This document shows, in pieces, positions 16,814 to 18,096 of a stretch of DNA of 18,096 bases. The stretch is from the NCBI RefSeq assembly GCF_000208925.1, contig NW_001915155.1, positions 1 through 18,096 of the forward strand, in the 5' to 3' direction. Position numbers and translations under genes: made by a program. Source of the stretch: Entamoeba histolytica HM-1:IMSS. Its lineage: Eukaryota > Evosea > Mastigamoebida > Endamoebidae. Every line of letters begins with the position of its first letter. The first letter of the stretch is position 1. The notes under the pieces were generated by a model. That model saw only the letters and a program-made list of their open reading frames with translations. It did not search any database and had not been told where the DNA came from.

Positions 16814-18096
16814 ATGAATAGTTTAATCAATATTTAAATTCAGTAAAACGATTAAGATATAAAATAAAGAATAAAAAAGAAAGAAAATAGAAGAAACAAG
16901 AATAAGCAAAATAGAAAGTATAAAAATAACAATAATAAAGCAAATAGTGTTCAAATAAATAAGAATATAAAAGAATAATAATAAAGAATAAAGAATATAA
17001 TAATTAAAGAAGGAATAAATAATCAATATATAAAAAAAGACAATAAAAAAAGAATTAAATTAATATTAATATCCTTATATTGTTCATTATTTTTGATATA
17101 CCAATATCAATATATCACTATCATTAATATAATAAAAATACATAAAAATAAGAAAGAAAGTAATAAATAATAAAGAAAGAAAAAGAAAGTATAAATAAAA
17201 TTGAAGAATAGAAAATAGAAGAATGAATAAATAATTGTGGTTTTATATAAAATTCTTATTAGAAATTCAACAAAATGAAATAAAAATTAAAGAATAGGTG
17301 TTATATGAACAAACATTCTATCTGTGAATTTTTAAGGATATTCAAAAGATATTAATTAAACCAAACATAAATAACAAATGCAAAAAATAAATATAATAGT
17401 AATAAATATCTAATGTTTAAAATACAAATAGAATACAAACAAAAGAATAATCATTAATAACAAAATAAAACTGAGATAAAATAAAAGAAAATGATTATCA
17501 AAAATAAACAAGAAAACAAAAAATAATTAATAAACTAAATCAATAACGAATAATCGAAATATAATGAAATAAAATTAATAAAATACAATATCGAAATACT
17601 CAAATTATATCATTTATTAAGTTCATTGATAATTATATTAACTCTATTCATTTCTTTTATTTTCATCATCAATAACAATTAATATAAAAAATATAAAATA
17701 AAATTACAATGATAATTAGATAATAATGTAATGAGTATAAATATAATTTAAAATAAATTAATATTATGAATATAAAATCGTTATATATTCATAAAATTAT
17801 TGTATTTCATTACTTATTTGTTATTTTTATAATTTAGTTCACCATTAACTATCATTATTTAATCTATTTTATATTTCTTTATTCTTTTAATATCTGTTAT
17901 CTTCATTTATTATTCTTCTTATCAATTTTATCATCATTTAAATAATCAAACAAAAGAAGAAGTAATTTATTTAGATAAATGTTGTTAAATAGAATTTGAA
18001 TATAATGATGGATACGAATAAATAGAATAAATAAATGATTAATTCATCTTTCCAAATTCTCCAACATTTTAGTAACACGTATCATTGTTAACGTCG
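16814..18096. other. AT-rich spacer to the end of the window
   Basis: Downstream of the protease the plus strand is A-rich to about 17600, then mixed. The minus 67-codon ORF at 16823-17026 is a low-complexity shadow. At the very end the base mix changes (CACGTATCATTGTTAACGTCG), and the plus frame before it reads TKEEVIYLDKCC and IEFEYNDGYE between stops. This may be the edge of another gene or relic cut by the window, but nothing firm can be called. Confidence 0.45.

Noticed and set aside
1..18096. tRNA arrays, rRNA, CRISPR or bacterial operon structure
   Set aside because: No cloverleaf or TTCGA-type arm, no rRNA signature and no spaced repeat array was seen; gene organisation and intron are eukaryotic.

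Overview
The window looks like a piece of an Entamoeba genome. Base composition is extremely AT-rich and intergenic DNA is long. Core promoters carry GTATTTAAAC-like TATA boxes very close to start codons. One short intron has the GTTTGT...TAG borders typical of Entamoeba. A papain-type protease closely resembles the Entamoeba CP-A family, and the decayed genes belong to families expanded in Entamoeba (TLDc, AIG1, LINEs with a restriction-like endonuclease). The exact species cannot be fixed from the sequence alone.

There are four probably functional genes. (1) A small two-pass membrane protein on the minus strand at 3605-3868. (2) A membrane-bound O-acyltransferase (MBOAT, lysophospholipid acyltransferase type) on the minus strand, spread over two ORFs that a 62-nt intron joins into one 483-residue protein (exons 8605-7376 and 7313-7092). 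(3) A SEL1-repeat, single-pass ER protein of the Hrd3/SEL1L type on the plus strand at 8999-10819, transcribed divergently from the MBOAT gene. (4) A CP-A-type cysteine protease precursor on the plus strand at 15866-16813. Genes 2 and 3 would both act at the ER membrane (phospholipid acyl remodelling and ER-associated degradation); gene 4 enters the secretory or lysosomal route. Nothing shows that they form one pathway.

Much of the rest is a gene graveyard, seen only by reading across stops and frames. A coiled-coil plus TLDc gene (1374-340, minus) has one early stop and at least four frameshifts. A 5'-truncated non-LTR retrotransposon relic (about 1934-3457, plus) keeps part of the RT C-terminal region, a damaged CCHC knuckle and a PD-x14-D endonuclease motif. 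An AIG1-family GTPase pseudogene (about 5158-5889, plus) has a ruined P-loop. A second LINE endonuclease relic (about 14470-15015, plus) retains a 128-codon open stretch. Weaker traces of decayed coding DNA lie at about 11090-11480 (minus) and 12240-13590 (plus).

Remaining stretches are AT-rich spacers with T-rich or purine-rich low-complexity tracts. No tRNA, rRNA, CRISPR array or intact transposon was seen. I found no evidence for a new multi-gene system. The most useful results are the MBOAT gene-model correction and the four unannotated pseudogenes/relics.
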